From Crocosphaera sp. UHCC 0190 (GTDB taxonomy: Bacteria > Cyanobacteriota > Cyanobacteriia > Cyanobacteriales > Microcystaceae): 64,000 nucleotides of DNA. The number at the start of each line of letters is the position of its first letter. The stretch's first letter is position 1. Below, piece after piece: positions 45,621-54,105 of this stretch. The position numbers and the translations under genes were made by a program. The stretch lies in the NCBI RefSeq assembly GCF_034932065.1, contig NZ_JAYGHP010000007.1, forward strand, positions 154,507 through 218,506, written 5' to 3'. The notes beneath the pieces were generated by a model. The model worked only from the letters and a program-made list of their open reading frames with translations, made no database searches and had not been told where the DNA came from.

Positions 45621-46573
45621 CAGTTATCACCCATCATTTAGTTGTGAATAGTCTCTCTCTTCCTCCAGAAGTCCCCTTAATTCTCGTTGTTGATGATGAT
45701 CGCGCCATGCGGAGTTTATTGAGGGTAGCCATGGAAGAAGAGGGCTATCGAGTCATTGAAGCTAAAAATGGTCAACAATGTTTAGATGAATACGACCGCC
45801 GACAAGTGGATATGGTGTTATTAGATGCAATTATGCCAGAAATGGATGGGTTCACTTGTTGTCAGCGTCTTCGCTCCCTTGATAACAATGTTGACTTGCC
45901 GATCCTGATGATTACGGCCCTCGATGATCAAGAATCCATTGATCAAGCCTTTGCCGTGGGAGCAACGGACTACATAACAAAACCGATCTCTTGGTCAGTC
46001 TTATCTCAACGGGTATCTCGTCTCTTACAAACCAGTCAAGCTCTTAAGCAGTTAAATTCTCTCAAATCTCGCTTAGAAAAACGACAAAAATGGCAAGTTC
46101 TTGAGAATTACCTGGTTTCTCAAGGGGAACAACCTATTTCAATGAAAACCTTATTGAAAGATGTCATCAATCAACTTCAAAGCTTGGTTAATGCGGAACG
46201 GGTGGGAATGTATCAAAATGATGGAATACTTTTAGCAGAGACAATGCGTCCCGGTTATCCTTCCGTTAAAACTTTATCATGGGAAAAAATGACTCTGTGG
46301 GAAACTCATCAGAATACCTATCAACAGGGAAAAATTGTCAACCTTGATTTTTCTGGAGACACTGAATTATCCCCTGAAGCGATCGCCCCTTTTAAGCAAT
46401 TAATGATTCAAACCGTGACTATGATGCCTATTTTGGTGAAAGAAAACCTTTGGCTCCTTGTCTGGATACATCATTGTCAGTCTTCTTATCTCTGGGAACC
46501 TTGGGAAATAGACTGTCTCGCTTATTTAGGGAAATTATTAGCGATCGCTTATCGTCTCCGCACAGCAACTTAA
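45614..46573 (+). CDS. Response regulator: receiver plus GAF-like domain
   Basis: A 319-residue cytosolic protein. The receiver (about 19-140) has the acidic pair VVDDDRA, the phospho-acceptor Asp in VLLDAIMPEMDG, Thr in LMITALDD and Lys in ITKPIS. After a linker (about 140-165) a GAF-like domain (about 170-319) starts at ISMKTLLKDVINQLQ. There is no DNA-binding or enzymatic output domain, so it may act through binding. It is the probable partner of the hybrid kinase just upstream. The start ATG lies inside the IS605-type end, with GGGAGG directly abutting it, an unusually short spacing; an in-frame GTG about 30 bases on is an alternative. Confidence 0.85.
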   Translation: MSTVITHHLVVNSLSLPPEVPLILVVDDDRAMRSLLRVAMEEEGYRVIEAKNGQQCLDEYDRRQVDMVLLDAIMPEMDGFTCCQRLRSLDNNVDLPILMITALDDQESIDQAFAVGATDYITKPISWSVLSQRVSRLLQTSQALKQLNSLKSRLEKRQKWQVLENYLVSQGEQPISMKTLLKDVINQLQSLVNAERVGMYQNDGILLAETMRPGYPSVKTLSWEKMTLWETHQNTYQQGKIVNLDFSGDTELSPEAIAPFKQLMIQTVTMMPILVKENLWLLVWIHHCQSSYLWEPWEIDCLAYLGKLLAIAYRLRTAT

Positions 46574-46630
46574 GGGCAATTCTGCTTACAATTTTCTATA
46601 TTAAGAATAGTAAAGAGCAAAATATGGCCT

Positions 46631-47884
46631 GTGAGCATTTTGACAACGTTTCAACGTCTCAATCCTAAACAACAGCGTAGTCTATTGTTGTTACTAGGGA
46701 CAGGTTGTTTCTTTTGGATCAGCCTCACGACTCTGCTACCAACTTTACCCACCTATCTTGCTGATCTCGGTGGCACAAAGGCGCAGATCGGCTTAGTGAT
46801 GGGAAGTTTTGCCATTGGGTTATTATGCTCTCGGACTTGGTTAGGACATTTAGCAGATACCCACAGTCGCAAAATTGTCCTCTACATTGGGATCTTTGTT
46901 GCTGGTATTGCTCCCTTTGGTTATTGGCTGATTCCGTCGGTTTTTCCCTTAATTGCGGTTCGTGCTGTTCATGGGATTAGCATTGCTGCTTTTACGACGG
47001 GTTATAGTGCGTTGGTGGTAGATTTATCTCCAGCCAAATATCGGGGGGAACTCATTGGTTATATGAGTTTAGTGGCACCGATTGGTATGGGTATTGGCCC
47101 TGCTTTAGGCGGATTTTTACAGGAATCTTACGGCTATGGCCCCTTATTCCTTACTTCTGCGAGTTTTGGGTTTTTCGGCTTATTATTAGTGGGTTGGATT
47201 CCAGAAACCCCTCGTTATCACGAAGCTCACCAAGAGGTATCCCTATCAGTGCGATCGCAGCGCAGTTTCAGGGAACTTTTAGCCAGTCGTTCGCTGATGA
47301 TTCCTGCGTTGATTTTATTACTTATTGGCCTCTTATTTGGTATTTTGGTCACTTTTTTACCTCTGTTTTTACGAGAGACGAATTTAGGGTTAAGTGCTGG
47401 TTTATTCTACACTGTGGCAGCGATCGCCAGTTTTTCGGCTCGCATTTTATCTGGACAAGCGTCTGATCGCTATGGTAGGGGTTTATTTATTACAGGCAGT
47501 TTATTTTGTTATTTTTTGTCCATGCTTTTCTTAACTCAAGCGAAGGGGCCAGAAGGTTTACTGTTAGCGGCCATTTTTGAAGGAATGGGAGGGGGAATTT
47601 TAATTCCGATGATTATTGCTTTAATCTCAGATCGGTCTTTCTCTCAAGAAAGGGGTCGGGTTTACTCGGTTTGTCTGAGCGGGTTTGATGTGGGAATTGC
47701 GATCGCCGGCCCTGTAATTGGGTCTTTAGGCAGTTTTCTCAGTTATCCCACTATCTTTACTTTAAGTAGTAGTTTAGCCGTGATCGCTATTATTTTATTT
47801 ATGAGTCAATCTAATAAAAGTTGGAAAACTTCTTTGAGTTTTGCCCTGGGAAAAGAAAGAGATTTGTATGCAGTGGATGGATAA
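46631..47884 (+). CDS. MFS transporter
   Basis: A 417-residue major facilitator with twelve predicted membrane segments. The motif-A-like loop GHLADTHSRK follows helix 2, and a second copy (GQASDRYGRG) follows helix 8. LVAPIGMGIGPALGGFL matches the antiporter motif C (GxxxGPxxGG), so it is probably a drug/proton or metabolite/proton exporter. It starts with GTG, 57 bp after the response regulator, with no clear ribosome site. A strong terminator follows. Substrate unknown. Confidence 0.85.
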   Translation: MSILTTFQRLNPKQQRSLLLLLGTGCFFWISLTTLLPTLPTYLADLGGTKAQIGLVMGSFAIGLLCSRTWLGHLADTHSRKIVLYIGIFVAGIAPFGYWLIPSVFPLIAVRAVHGISIAAFTTGYSALVVDLSPAKYRGELIGYMSLVAPIGMGIGPALGGFLQESYGYGPLFLTSASFGFFGLLLVGWIPETPRYHEAHQEVSLSVRSQRSFRELLASRSLMIPALILLLIGLLFGILVTFLPLFLRETNLGLSAGLFYTVAAIASFSARILSGQASDRYGRGLFITGSLFCYFLSMLFLTQAKGPEGLLLAAIFEGMGGGILIPMIIALISDRSFSQERGRVYSVCLSGFDVGIAIAGPVIGSLGSFLSYPTIFTLSSSLAVIAIILFMSQSNKSWKTSLSFALGKERDLYAVDG

Positions 47885-47893
47885 TGCTAATAG

Positions 47894-47928
47894 TCCCCCA
47901 CCTTGAGCCTCAAGATGGGGGATTTTTT
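47894..47928 (+). terminator. Rho-independent terminator after MFS gene
   Basis: TCCCCCACCTTG pairs with CAAGATGGGGGA (one mismatch, short loop) followed by six Ts, ten bases past the stop. Confidence 0.85.
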
Positions 47929-48064
47929 AACTTAAATGTCGGCTAAGTCCCGCCCTATAAACGAGGCGGACGCATCGAACCCAAGGTGAGTACCGCCAAT
48001 GTTTTAGGGTCGGGATACAGCCTGACCAATATATTGACGTGCGGCAGCACAACCTTGTCCGATA

Positions 48065-48106
48065 AATCAATGTTAGCATATTACTTATTCTGTGCTAACA
48101 TTGATT
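48065..48106 (+). promoter_or_regulatory. 14-bp perfect inverted repeat before tnpB start
   Basis: AATCAATGTTAGCA (48065-48078) and its exact complement (48093-48106) flank a 14-base loop and end one base before the tnpB ATG at 48108. It may be an operator, or an RNA hairpin limiting translation of tnpB. Confidence 0.6.
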
Positions 48107-48107
48107 G

Positions 48108-49436
48108 ATGTTGACTTTGAACTACTCGTACCGAATTTATCCTGATAGCGAACAAGAGGCATTGTTAGATGAATGGCTAGAAACTTGTCGCCGTTCTTAT
48201 AACTATGCTTTGCGAGAACTAAAAGATTGGATTGCTTCTAGGAAGTGTCCAATAGATCGGTGTAGTTTAGAGTCGGAATACATCATGGCTGCTGATTACC
48301 CATTTCCGAGTTATCATCAGCAACAAAACCAATTGCCGAAAGCCAAGAAAGTATTTCCCTCCTTGGGGAAAGTTCCCAGTCAAGTCTTACAAACTAATGT
48401 AAAAAGACTTCATGATGCTTGGGATTTTTTCCGTAATAGAGGGTTTGGTTTTCCGAGGTTCAAGAAATACGGACAAATGAAGTCTTTATTATTTCCTCAA
48501 TTTAGAAGCAATCCTTTGACTGGGTGGCAAATAAATTTACCAAAATTGGGAAAAGTTCAGATAAATCTTCATCGTCCTATTCCTGATGGATTTGTTATCA
48601 AACAGGTACGAGTTCTCAAAAAAGCGAAGGGATGGTTTGCTATTATTAGCATTCAATCCGATATGTCTTTACCTGAAATTGAGACTCCTTTTGGACATCC
48701 GTTAGGTTTGGATGTCGGCATAACTAAAATTGTTGCTACTTCTGATGGCTTTATTGAGAAAGGGCGTAAATTCTTTAGAACCGAGCAACGTAAGCTTAAA
48801 TTGCTACAACATCGATTGTCTAAGAAAAATAAGCATTCTAACAATTACGATAAAGCCAGAAAAAAAGTAGAAAAACAACATAATCATATTGCCTTCAAAC
48901 GCAAAGATTACCATTACAAATTGGCCCATCAAATCTGTGATATGGGAGACAGTATTTTCATGGAAGATATTGATTTCCGTATTATGGCTAAAGGCTTTTT
49001 GAGCAAACATACTCTTGATGCAGGTTTTGGGCAATTCAGAGATCTTTTGAAATATGTCTGCAAAATAAGAGGCAAGTATTTTGGACTGGTTGACCATCGG
49101 GGTACTAGCCAAACTTGTCCTAATTGCAGGTCATCGTCACGGAAAACCCTTGCTGATAGAATTCATGATTGTCCTGAATGCCAGTATCAATGCGATAGAG
49201 ATGTGGCCTCTGCCCAAGAAATTTGTAATCGAGGCATAGAAACTACTACCCTGGGACTCAGGGGAAAGGAAACCGTCTGTCAAGTCGAGGTGTCGGGGGT
49301 GATAAGCCTAGATAACTGGCGTAGAGGAGCCACTGCGGTCTTGGGGTTTCCCCAAGTAGAGCAAGTGGCGTGTTCTATACCTCTGTGGGCAGAAATATCT
49401 CAATGTGAATTGGGAAGCCCACCCTGTACCGCCTAA
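48108..49436 (+). CDS. tnpB: TnpB RNA-guided nuclease (IS605 family)
   Basis: About 442 residues from the ATG. TnpB proteins are small RuvC nucleases, relatives of Cas12, guided by a right-end RNA. The RuvC residues look intact: Asp in GLDVGITKIVATSDG, Glu in SIFMEDIDF, Asp in CDRDVASAQ. The zinc finger CPNCRSSSRKTLADRIHDCPEC has all four cysteines. The N-terminal domain is LNYSYRIYPDSEQEALLDEW. The tail after the RuvC core is longer than the minimum and is encoded by right-end sequence (its stop lies in the end hairpin), as is usual where the guide RNA scaffold overlaps the 3' coding end. An intact, possibly active nuclease is inferred. Confidence 0.9.
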   Translation: MLTLNYSYRIYPDSEQEALLDEWLETCRRSYNYALRELKDWIASRKCPIDRCSLESEYIMAADYPFPSYHQQQNQLPKAKKVFPSLGKVPSQVLQTNVKRLHDAWDFFRNRGFGFPRFKKYGQMKSLLFPQFRSNPLTGWQINLPKLGKVQINLHRPIPDGFVIKQVRVLKKAKGWFAIISIQSDMSLPEIETPFGHPLGLDVGITKIVATSDGFIEKGRKFFRTEQRKLKLLQHRLSKKNKHSNNYDKARKKVEKQHNHIAFKRKDYHYKLAHQICDMGDSIFMEDIDFRIMAKGFLSKHTLDAGFGQFRDLLKYVCKIRGKYFGLVDHRGTSQTCPNCRSSSRKTLADRIHDCPECQYQCDRDVASAQEICNRGIETTTLGLRGKETVCQVEVSGVISLDNWRRGATAVLGFPQVEQVACSIPLWAEISQCELGSPPCTA

Positions 49437-49469
49437 GCGGTCAGGGTTGGGAGAATGTCACGAAGATGC

Positions 49470-50549
49470 TTAAGCGGCGATCTGACTAAACTCTAAGGAA
49501 GCATCAAGAGGAGCAACTCGCTTTTGAGATGAGTCTGTTTTGGGGATGGAATAATCGATTTGAACGTCATGGGAATGAATCCCTTCATAGGTTCCGTGAA
49601 TCACACCACTCATGGTCATTCCATTGGCCCAGGTTGCTGATGCTTGTGCTGTGTAGGTTAAATCAAACTTGGTTTGTGTCACTAATACTTGAGCCTCAAT
49701 TTCACTATGAGGTGGTACAGTCGCCGTTGCTGTATATTCAAAAGAATCTGAAGTTTCTAAGGTTCCCCCCCAAGTGTAATTATAGGAAGCTTCAAGAGAT
49801 ACATCAACCTTTCCTTCCGCAATAAAGGGAATCCCTGTTTTAATGCTAGTTGATACCCCAACTTTTGCCCCAACATTATGAGACCAATTATTACTAGCAT
49901 TCACTGAACGAGTATGAGTAATTGAGCTAGTCTGTGGGATATCAGATTTATTATCAATCCGAATAAAATCTAAGGATTCGACCTTTAAATTGGTTTCACT
50001 GGTGGGGACTAAATTATAGTCAATATGCTCAATATTTAATTGAGTTATATCATTTTTTACAATCAATCCTAGTTGATCAATATCCTTCCCTTTACGACCA
50101 AATAAACCCACTAAAACAGTATTTCTGATTCCATATTGTCCCAAGGATAAAGTCGTTGCACGACCATTAAGATCTCCTGCTTGTAAGGTGGAACCGTCAT
50201 TTAAGCGTAATATAATTCCCCCTAGTCTTCCTCCTCGGAAATCACTATGATAAAGGGTACAAAAATCAATCGGTTTACCGCCAAGACGGAAGCGTGTTTC
50301 TTTACCCGCAGGGGTTCCCAAAGTTAGGGGATCATCAACCCGACTATGATCGCCGCCGTCATACCAAATTTTTAGACCACGGATAATTTTTTTCTCAGCA
50401 TAAACAGAGATCCATTGAATACTATGTTGTTGTGTTTCATTTGCTTGAGTAACGAAAGCACTCCCACCATTTCCCCCGACTGTTTTGGTTCGCTCAATCA
50501 TATCGTTAACATTGAGGTTAGAGAGTAAATTATTGTTGGTAACTAGCAT
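49470..50549 (-). CDS. Jacalin-like lectin/aerolysin-type pore-forming toxin
   Basis: A 359-residue protein. Residues about 20-165 look like a jacalin beta-prism lectin (TVGGNGGSAFV, IRGLKIWYDGG, GGRLGGIILRLNDGS, VLVGLFGRKGKDIDQLGLIV). Residues about 185-335 resemble the aerolysin/ETX-MTX2 pore-forming fold: long Ser/Thr-rich beta strands (SITHTRSVNASNNWSHNVGA, KVGVSTSIKTGIPFIAEGKV, LEASYNYTWGG) and the ATATVPPHSEIEAQVLV segment typical of that family. Zebrafish Dln1 and natterin-like proteins share this order (from memory). No signal peptide is present, so release by lysis or another route is expected. A role in defence against grazers or in competition is inferred. The gene ends seven bases from the TnpB element. 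It is well separated from the next gene and probably monocistronic. Confidence 0.85.
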   Translation of the reverse strand: MLVTNNNLLSNLNVNDMIERTKTVGGNGGSAFVTQANETQQHSIQWISVYAEKKIIRGLKIWYDGGDHSRVDDPLTLGTPAGKETRFRLGGKPIDFCTLYHSDFRGGRLGGIILRLNDGSTLQAGDLNGRATTLSLGQYGIRNTVLVGLFGRKGKDIDQLGLIVKNDITQLNIEHIDYNLVPTSETNLKVESLDFIRIDNKSDIPQTSSITHTRSVNASNNWSHNVGAKVGVSTSIKTGIPFIAEGKVDVSLEASYNYTWGGTLETSDSFEYTATATVPPHSEIEAQVLVTQTKFDLTYTAQASATWANGMTMSGVIHGTYEGIHSHDVQIDYSIPKTDSSQKRVAPLDASLEFSQIAA

Positions 50550-50773
50550 GATTTTCTCCTAAAGTATTGTATTTAGCAAGTTGTTGTTTTATGTTTCCTT
50601 GCTATTATTCCCTTCAGCGTCTTCCTCATGAGTTACGGAAAAAATGATCGAAAAAATCAAAGAATTTTTCTGACTTTTAATATGAGAATTCCCTGAGAAT
50701 TCCCTGAGATTTATTTATTTATTTTTTCATTTATCTTTAATTAAAGTATTTAAAGTTATGCTATTTTAAATAC

Positions 50774-51742
50774 TTAATTGGTTTTAAACTCTCCGGCTTT
50801 TCCTCCTAATGCTTGGACAATACTATTAGTATTAGCCACTAACATTTTAATGTAACTATCTCCCTCACTTCCTGGCGCACCAATGGAGTCAGAATATAAG
50901 GGTTTAGGGGCTAATTTTACCCCTGCTTCTTCAGCAACGGTTTTAATCAAGGTAGGATTAATTGTCGTTTCTGCAAAAATAGCAGGAACTTTAGTTTTTT
51001 TAATCACTTCTGCTAAATTTTTAACGGTTTGTGCGCTTGGTTGTTCTTCTGTACTAATGCCAATTAATGTCCCTGTCATGGTTAATCCATAAGCTTTTGT
51101 ATAATATTGAAAGGCATCATGGGTCGTTACTAAGTTTCTTTGATTGTCAGGAATTGTCGTAATTTGTTGTTTTATCCAACTGTCTAAGCGTTCTAAATTG
51201 GCGTTTAATATGGCAGCATTTTGTTTAAAAGTAGATTCATCTTCAGGAGAAATTTTAATGAGTTCATCCCGAATTTTATTAACCATAATAATCCCATTTT
51301 TTGCATCTCCCCAAACATGAGGATCGGGGGCTTTTTGTCCTTTATAATTAAAATCTAAAGGCTTAACTGCTTCTCCTACAGCAATTTTTTGGGCTTTTAT
51401 TCCCGCAGCATTCATCAGTTTAATTAACCCTGGCTCTAAATTGTAACCGTTATAAAAAATTACATCAGCTTCTTCAAATGCTACACTATCACTAGGAACA
51501 GGTTCATAAACATGAGGATCGGCCCCTGGTTGTAAAATGCCTTGACTATCAACCTCTTGTTTGCCAATTTGTTCTACTAAATCAGCAATAATGGTACTGG
51601 TAGAAACAACCTTGGGTTTAGCCGTTTCTGCTATTTCCTGGAATTTTTGTCCCTGACAACCCGTTATTGCCAGTCCTAAAAGGATAACCCAAACCAGTGA
51701 AGCAACAGGTAATTTAAAAGGCTTTTGCGGTAATAGTTTCAT
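50774..51742 (-). CDS. mntC: Manganese/zinc ABC transporter substrate-binding lipoprotein, MntC-like
   Basis: Periplasmic metal-binding lipoprotein of cluster A-I. The signal ends with lipobox LAITGC. The four metal ligands of the MntC type are visible: His in GADPHVYEP, His in DPHVWGD, Glu in IFAETTINP and Asp in LYSDSIG. This His2-Glu-Asp set favours Mn over Zn (ZnuA has a His-rich loop, absent here). Three Met codons follow each other; the third (51742) has AGGA five bases upstream and is chosen over 51763, whose ATG lies in the promoter repeat. Divergent from the ATPase gene. Confidence 0.9.
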   Translation of the reverse strand: MKLLPQKPFKLPVASLVWVILLGLAITGCQGQKFQEIAETAKPKVVSTSTIIADLVEQIGKQEVDSQGILQPGADPHVYEPVPSDSVAFEEADVIFYNGYNLEPGLIKLMNAAGIKAQKIAVGEAVKPLDFNYKGQKAPDPHVWGDAKNGIIMVNKIRDELIKISPEDESTFKQNAAILNANLERLDSWIKQQITTIPDNQRNLVTTHDAFQYYTKAYGLTMTGTLIGISTEEQPSAQTVKNLAEVIKKTKVPAIFAETTINPTLIKTVAEEAGVKLAPKPLYSDSIGAPGSEGDSYIKMLVANTNSIVQALGGKAGEFKTN

Positions 51743-51758
51743 CATCATCCTAGGACTA

Positions 51759-51797
51759 TTCATAATTATCTCATCATCATTTTCATAATTATCTCAT
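51759..51797. promoter_or_regulatory. Direct repeat TTCATAATTATCTCAT x2 in mnt intergenic region
   Basis: Two exact 16-bp copies (51759-51774 and 51782-51797), 23 bp apart, between divergent mntC- and mntA-like genes. The complementary strand reads ATGAGATAATTATGAA, with a Fur/Mur-like GATAATTAT core. Probable binding sites of a metal-responsive regulator. Confidence 0.65.
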
Positions 51798-51847
51798 TTT
51801 TGGGGTATGCTATGGGTAGGAAGATTTAATTATCTGGGGTCACACAG

Positions 51848-52588
51848 ATGCAGGATCAGGAAATTGCCATCAGTCATTTAGGGGTTTATTACCGTAATTT
51901 AGAGGCGTTACGGGACATCAACGTTAAGATCCAACCAGGAAGATTAACAGGTATTATTGGCCCCAACGGTGCGGGGAAAAGTACCTTAATGAAAGGGATG
52001 TTAGGGTTAATTCCGGTGACTCAGGGAACAGTGACATATCAGGAGCGGCCCTTTGCGTCACAATTAGAAAAAGTGGCTTATGTTCCTCAGCGATCGCAAA
52101 TTGACTGGACTTATCCAGCGACGGTTTGGGATGTGGTAATGATGGGAAGGGTGCGTCAAACAGGTTGGTTTCGACGGTTTTCGGCCTATAGTCGTCGTAT
52201 GGGTTTAGAAGCGTTGGAAAGGGTAGATATGGACGCTTATATTAAACGTCCCATTGGAGAACTTTCGGGAGGACAACAACAGAGGGTATTTTTAGCGAGA
52301 TCCTTGGCCCAAGATGCAGAAATTTTCCTTTTTGATGAACCGTTTGTTGGGGTAGATCAAAAGACAGAAAATATTTTATTTAGTATTTTTCGGGAATTAG
52401 TTGCTAACGGCAAAATTGTCTTAGTCGTCAATCATGATTTAGGAGAATCAATTACTCATTTTGATGATTTAATTTTATTGAATAAAGAAGTGATTGCAGC
52501 AGGAAAACGACAATTTGTCTTAAAAGAAAACTATTTGACTCAAGCCTATAGTGGTAAAGTAGCATTTTTTAAACCTAAAGCTGCTTAG
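51848..52588 (+). CDS. mntA: Manganese/zinc ABC transporter ATPase, MntA-like
   Basis: A 246-residue ATPase: Walker A GPNGAGKSTLMKG (about 39-51), the Q-loop VPQRSQIDW characteristic of metal-type (cluster A-I) transporters, signature LSGGQQQRVFLARSLA, Walker B IFLFDEPFVGVD and H-loop VNHDLGE. It would power uptake with the MntC-like protein encoded divergently 105 bp away. No membrane permease (MntB) gene follows; the next gene, on the opposite strand, encodes an unrelated protein, so the permease must be elsewhere or lost. No strong ribosome site. Confidence 0.9.
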   Translation: MQDQEIAISHLGVYYRNLEALRDINVKIQPGRLTGIIGPNGAGKSTLMKGMLGLIPVTQGTVTYQERPFASQLEKVAYVPQRSQIDWTYPATVWDVVMMGRVRQTGWFRRFSAYSRRMGLEALERVDMDAYIKRPIGELSGGQQQRVFLARSLAQDAEIFLFDEPFVGVDQKTENILFSIFRELVANGKIVLVVNHDLGESITHFDDLILLNKEVIAAGKRQFVLKENYLTQAYSGKVAFFKPKAA

Positions 52589-52617
52589 GCAAAAGTAGGT
52601 AAGTAAGGGCGCATCAA

Positions 52618-53037
52618 CTATTCATAAACCCGATTGATCAGATTAGGATGACTACGACGACTCATCCGGTAAGTAAACTCACTCACAGAACAGTTTGGTG
52701 TGTCTGGATCGGGAGTAGAAGTTGTCCGTTTCCAGTCCTCCCGTCTGGCGAGTCTTGTGGTGATTTTTCCTTCTTCAGAACGAGATAAACGCATCCAGAT
52801 TTTGCCATGGCCTTCGCAAAAAAATTCTTCTAACCAAACATCCCGATCAACCCAAATAGGATTTTGTGTGGCTAAAAAACTGGCTTTTTTAGGGGTCAGC
52901 CCAAATCCATGTTGAATTTCTGATTTTCCTTGGTAAAAGATAAAATATTTATGTCCACCTACTCGCCATAATCGACGATTACATTGAGGACAGTGAAACT
53001 TTGGCCCATTCTTTTTTCGGCTTCTTTTGTTAGGCAT
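52618..53037 (-). CDS. Conserved hypothetical, zinc-ribbon-like
   Basis: A 139-residue basic protein of unknown function. FHCPQCNRRLWRVGG (about 14-28) carries a Cys-x-x-Cys pair, and FFCEGHGKIWMRL (about 72-84) a Cys and His, which together could bind zinc. The N-terminus is KR-rich (MPNKRSRKKNG), as is common in nucleic-acid binding proteins. It converges on the Mn ATPase gene (29 bp between stops). I cannot name a family beyond a likely cyanobacterial conserved protein. Confidence 0.65.
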   Translation of the reverse strand: MPNKRSRKKNGPKFHCPQCNRRLWRVGGHKYFIFYQGKSEIQHGFGLTPKKASFLATQNPIWVDRDVWLEEFFCEGHGKIWMRLSRSEEGKITTRLARREDWKRTTSTPDPDTPNCSVSEFTYRMSRRSHPNLINRVYE

Positions 53038-53205
53038 CTGAATTCTATTTTCCTTTTCAAGTGTTTACAAGTATTAAGTTTTTAGCAAACCTAGAAGACT
53101 AAAATAATGCTTAAAAAAGTCCACAGGTCAACCAGACCAAAACTAGGTCGTTAGAACTTCAGAAATAAGTAATTTTCCAAACTTTTTCTAAAGGACAAAG
53201 GTAGG

Positions 53206-54012
53206 CTAGAAACCGTAATATAAAGCTAAAAAGCTAGTAGCTTCTTCCTGAGTTAAGGGTTGACTTAATAAATATCCTTGTACCTCTCGACAATCTAAAT
53301 TACGTAATATATCGAGTTGTTTCTGTGTTTCTACCCCTTCTGCTATGACTCTCATATCTAACATTTTTCCTAAAGATATAATAACCGAAATTAAGGAAAT
53401 AGCTTGATAATCTTCCGTGAGGTTTTCAATGCAAGACTGAGCAATTTTCAAGGTACCAAAAGGAAATTTTGAAAGATAACTAAGAGAAGAATAGCCACTA
53501 CCAAAATCATCTAAAGACAAATGAACACCAATTTGTTTCAAATCAAGTAAAGCTTGATGAGCCATTTCTGGATTAGATAAAATCGCTTCCTCTGTAATTT
53601 CAAATTCTAACCATTGAGGTTCTAATCTTGTTTCTTTCAAGACTTTTTTTACTATTTTTCCTAAACTGGGAGATTCTAACTGGTATGCAGAAAGATTAAC
53701 CGATATAATCAAGGGAGGTAAGCCTAAATTTTGCCAGGCTTGATTTTGACAACAGGCAGTATTCAAAATCCATTGGCCAAGAGAACCGATTAAATAGGTT
53801 TGTTCAGCTAGAGGAATAAATTTATCAGGAGAAATTAGACCAAAATCCGGGTGATTCCAACGGACAAGAGCTTCAATTCCAGACAATTCTCCCGTCTCAA
53901 TTTTAATTTGAGGCTGATAGTAAAGAACAAATTCTTCATGATCAATTGCTTTTTGTAATTCCGTTTTCGCTGTTAATAAATTTAAGGTTTCAGTGTCTGT
54001 AAAATAATTCAT
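53206..54012 (-). CDS. EAL-domain (cyclic-di-GMP phosphodiesterase-like) protein
   Basis: About 268 residues, almost entirely an EAL domain. Seen: EALVRW, the Asn in ISVNLSAY, ITEEAIL, LDDFGSGYSSL, VIAEGVETQ and VQGYLLSQP, so most metal and catalytic residues are present. The common LKIDxxF is LKIAQSC here: the Lys is kept, the Asp after it is not. Probably an active or weak c-di-GMP phosphodiesterase, with no GGDEF or sensor domain. It is chosen to start at 54012 (MNYFTDTE); an in-frame ATG at 54057 adds 15 hydrophobic residues. It lies just downstream of a larger GGDEF-EAL protein and may be its truncated paralogue or partner. Confidence 0.85.
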   Translation of the reverse strand: MNYFTDTETLNLLTAKTELQKAIDHEEFVLYYQPQIKIETGELSGIEALVRWNHPDFGLISPDKFIPLAEQTYLIGSLGQWILNTACCQNQAWQNLGLPPLIISVNLSAYQLESPSLGKIVKKVLKETRLEPQWLEFEITEEAILSNPEMAHQALLDLKQIGVHLSLDDFGSGYSSLSYLSKFPFGTLKIAQSCIENLTEDYQAISLISVIISLGKMLDMRVIAEGVETQKQLDILRNLDCREVQGYLLSQPLTQEEATSFLALYYGF

Positions 54013-54105
54013 GCAATTTCTCTCAACAATGTTAATACAATGAAATAAAATCAGCATTAACTAAGAAAGGAAAGAAATAAGGAAGGGGGAACAGGGATTA
54101 GTTTA

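Larger units (their letters stand above)
47946..49463 (+). mobile_element. IS1341-type (TnpB-only) IS200/IS605 element
   Basis: The element contains one gene, tnpB, with no TnpA transposase. The left part begins near a CCGCC/GGCGG hairpin (47950-47969). The right end is a hairpin that overlaps the tnpB stop (ACCCTG..CCGC CTAA GCGG.CAGGGT, 49421-49446) followed by TGGGAGAATGTCAC. The exact left boundary is not certain. It sits immediately before the stop codon side of the jacalin-aerolysin gene. Such elements move only with a TnpA supplied in trans. Confidence 0.7.

Noticed and set aside
48653..49112. Minus-strand open frames inside tnpB
   Set aside because: Antisense frames of a conserved gene with no recognisable product.
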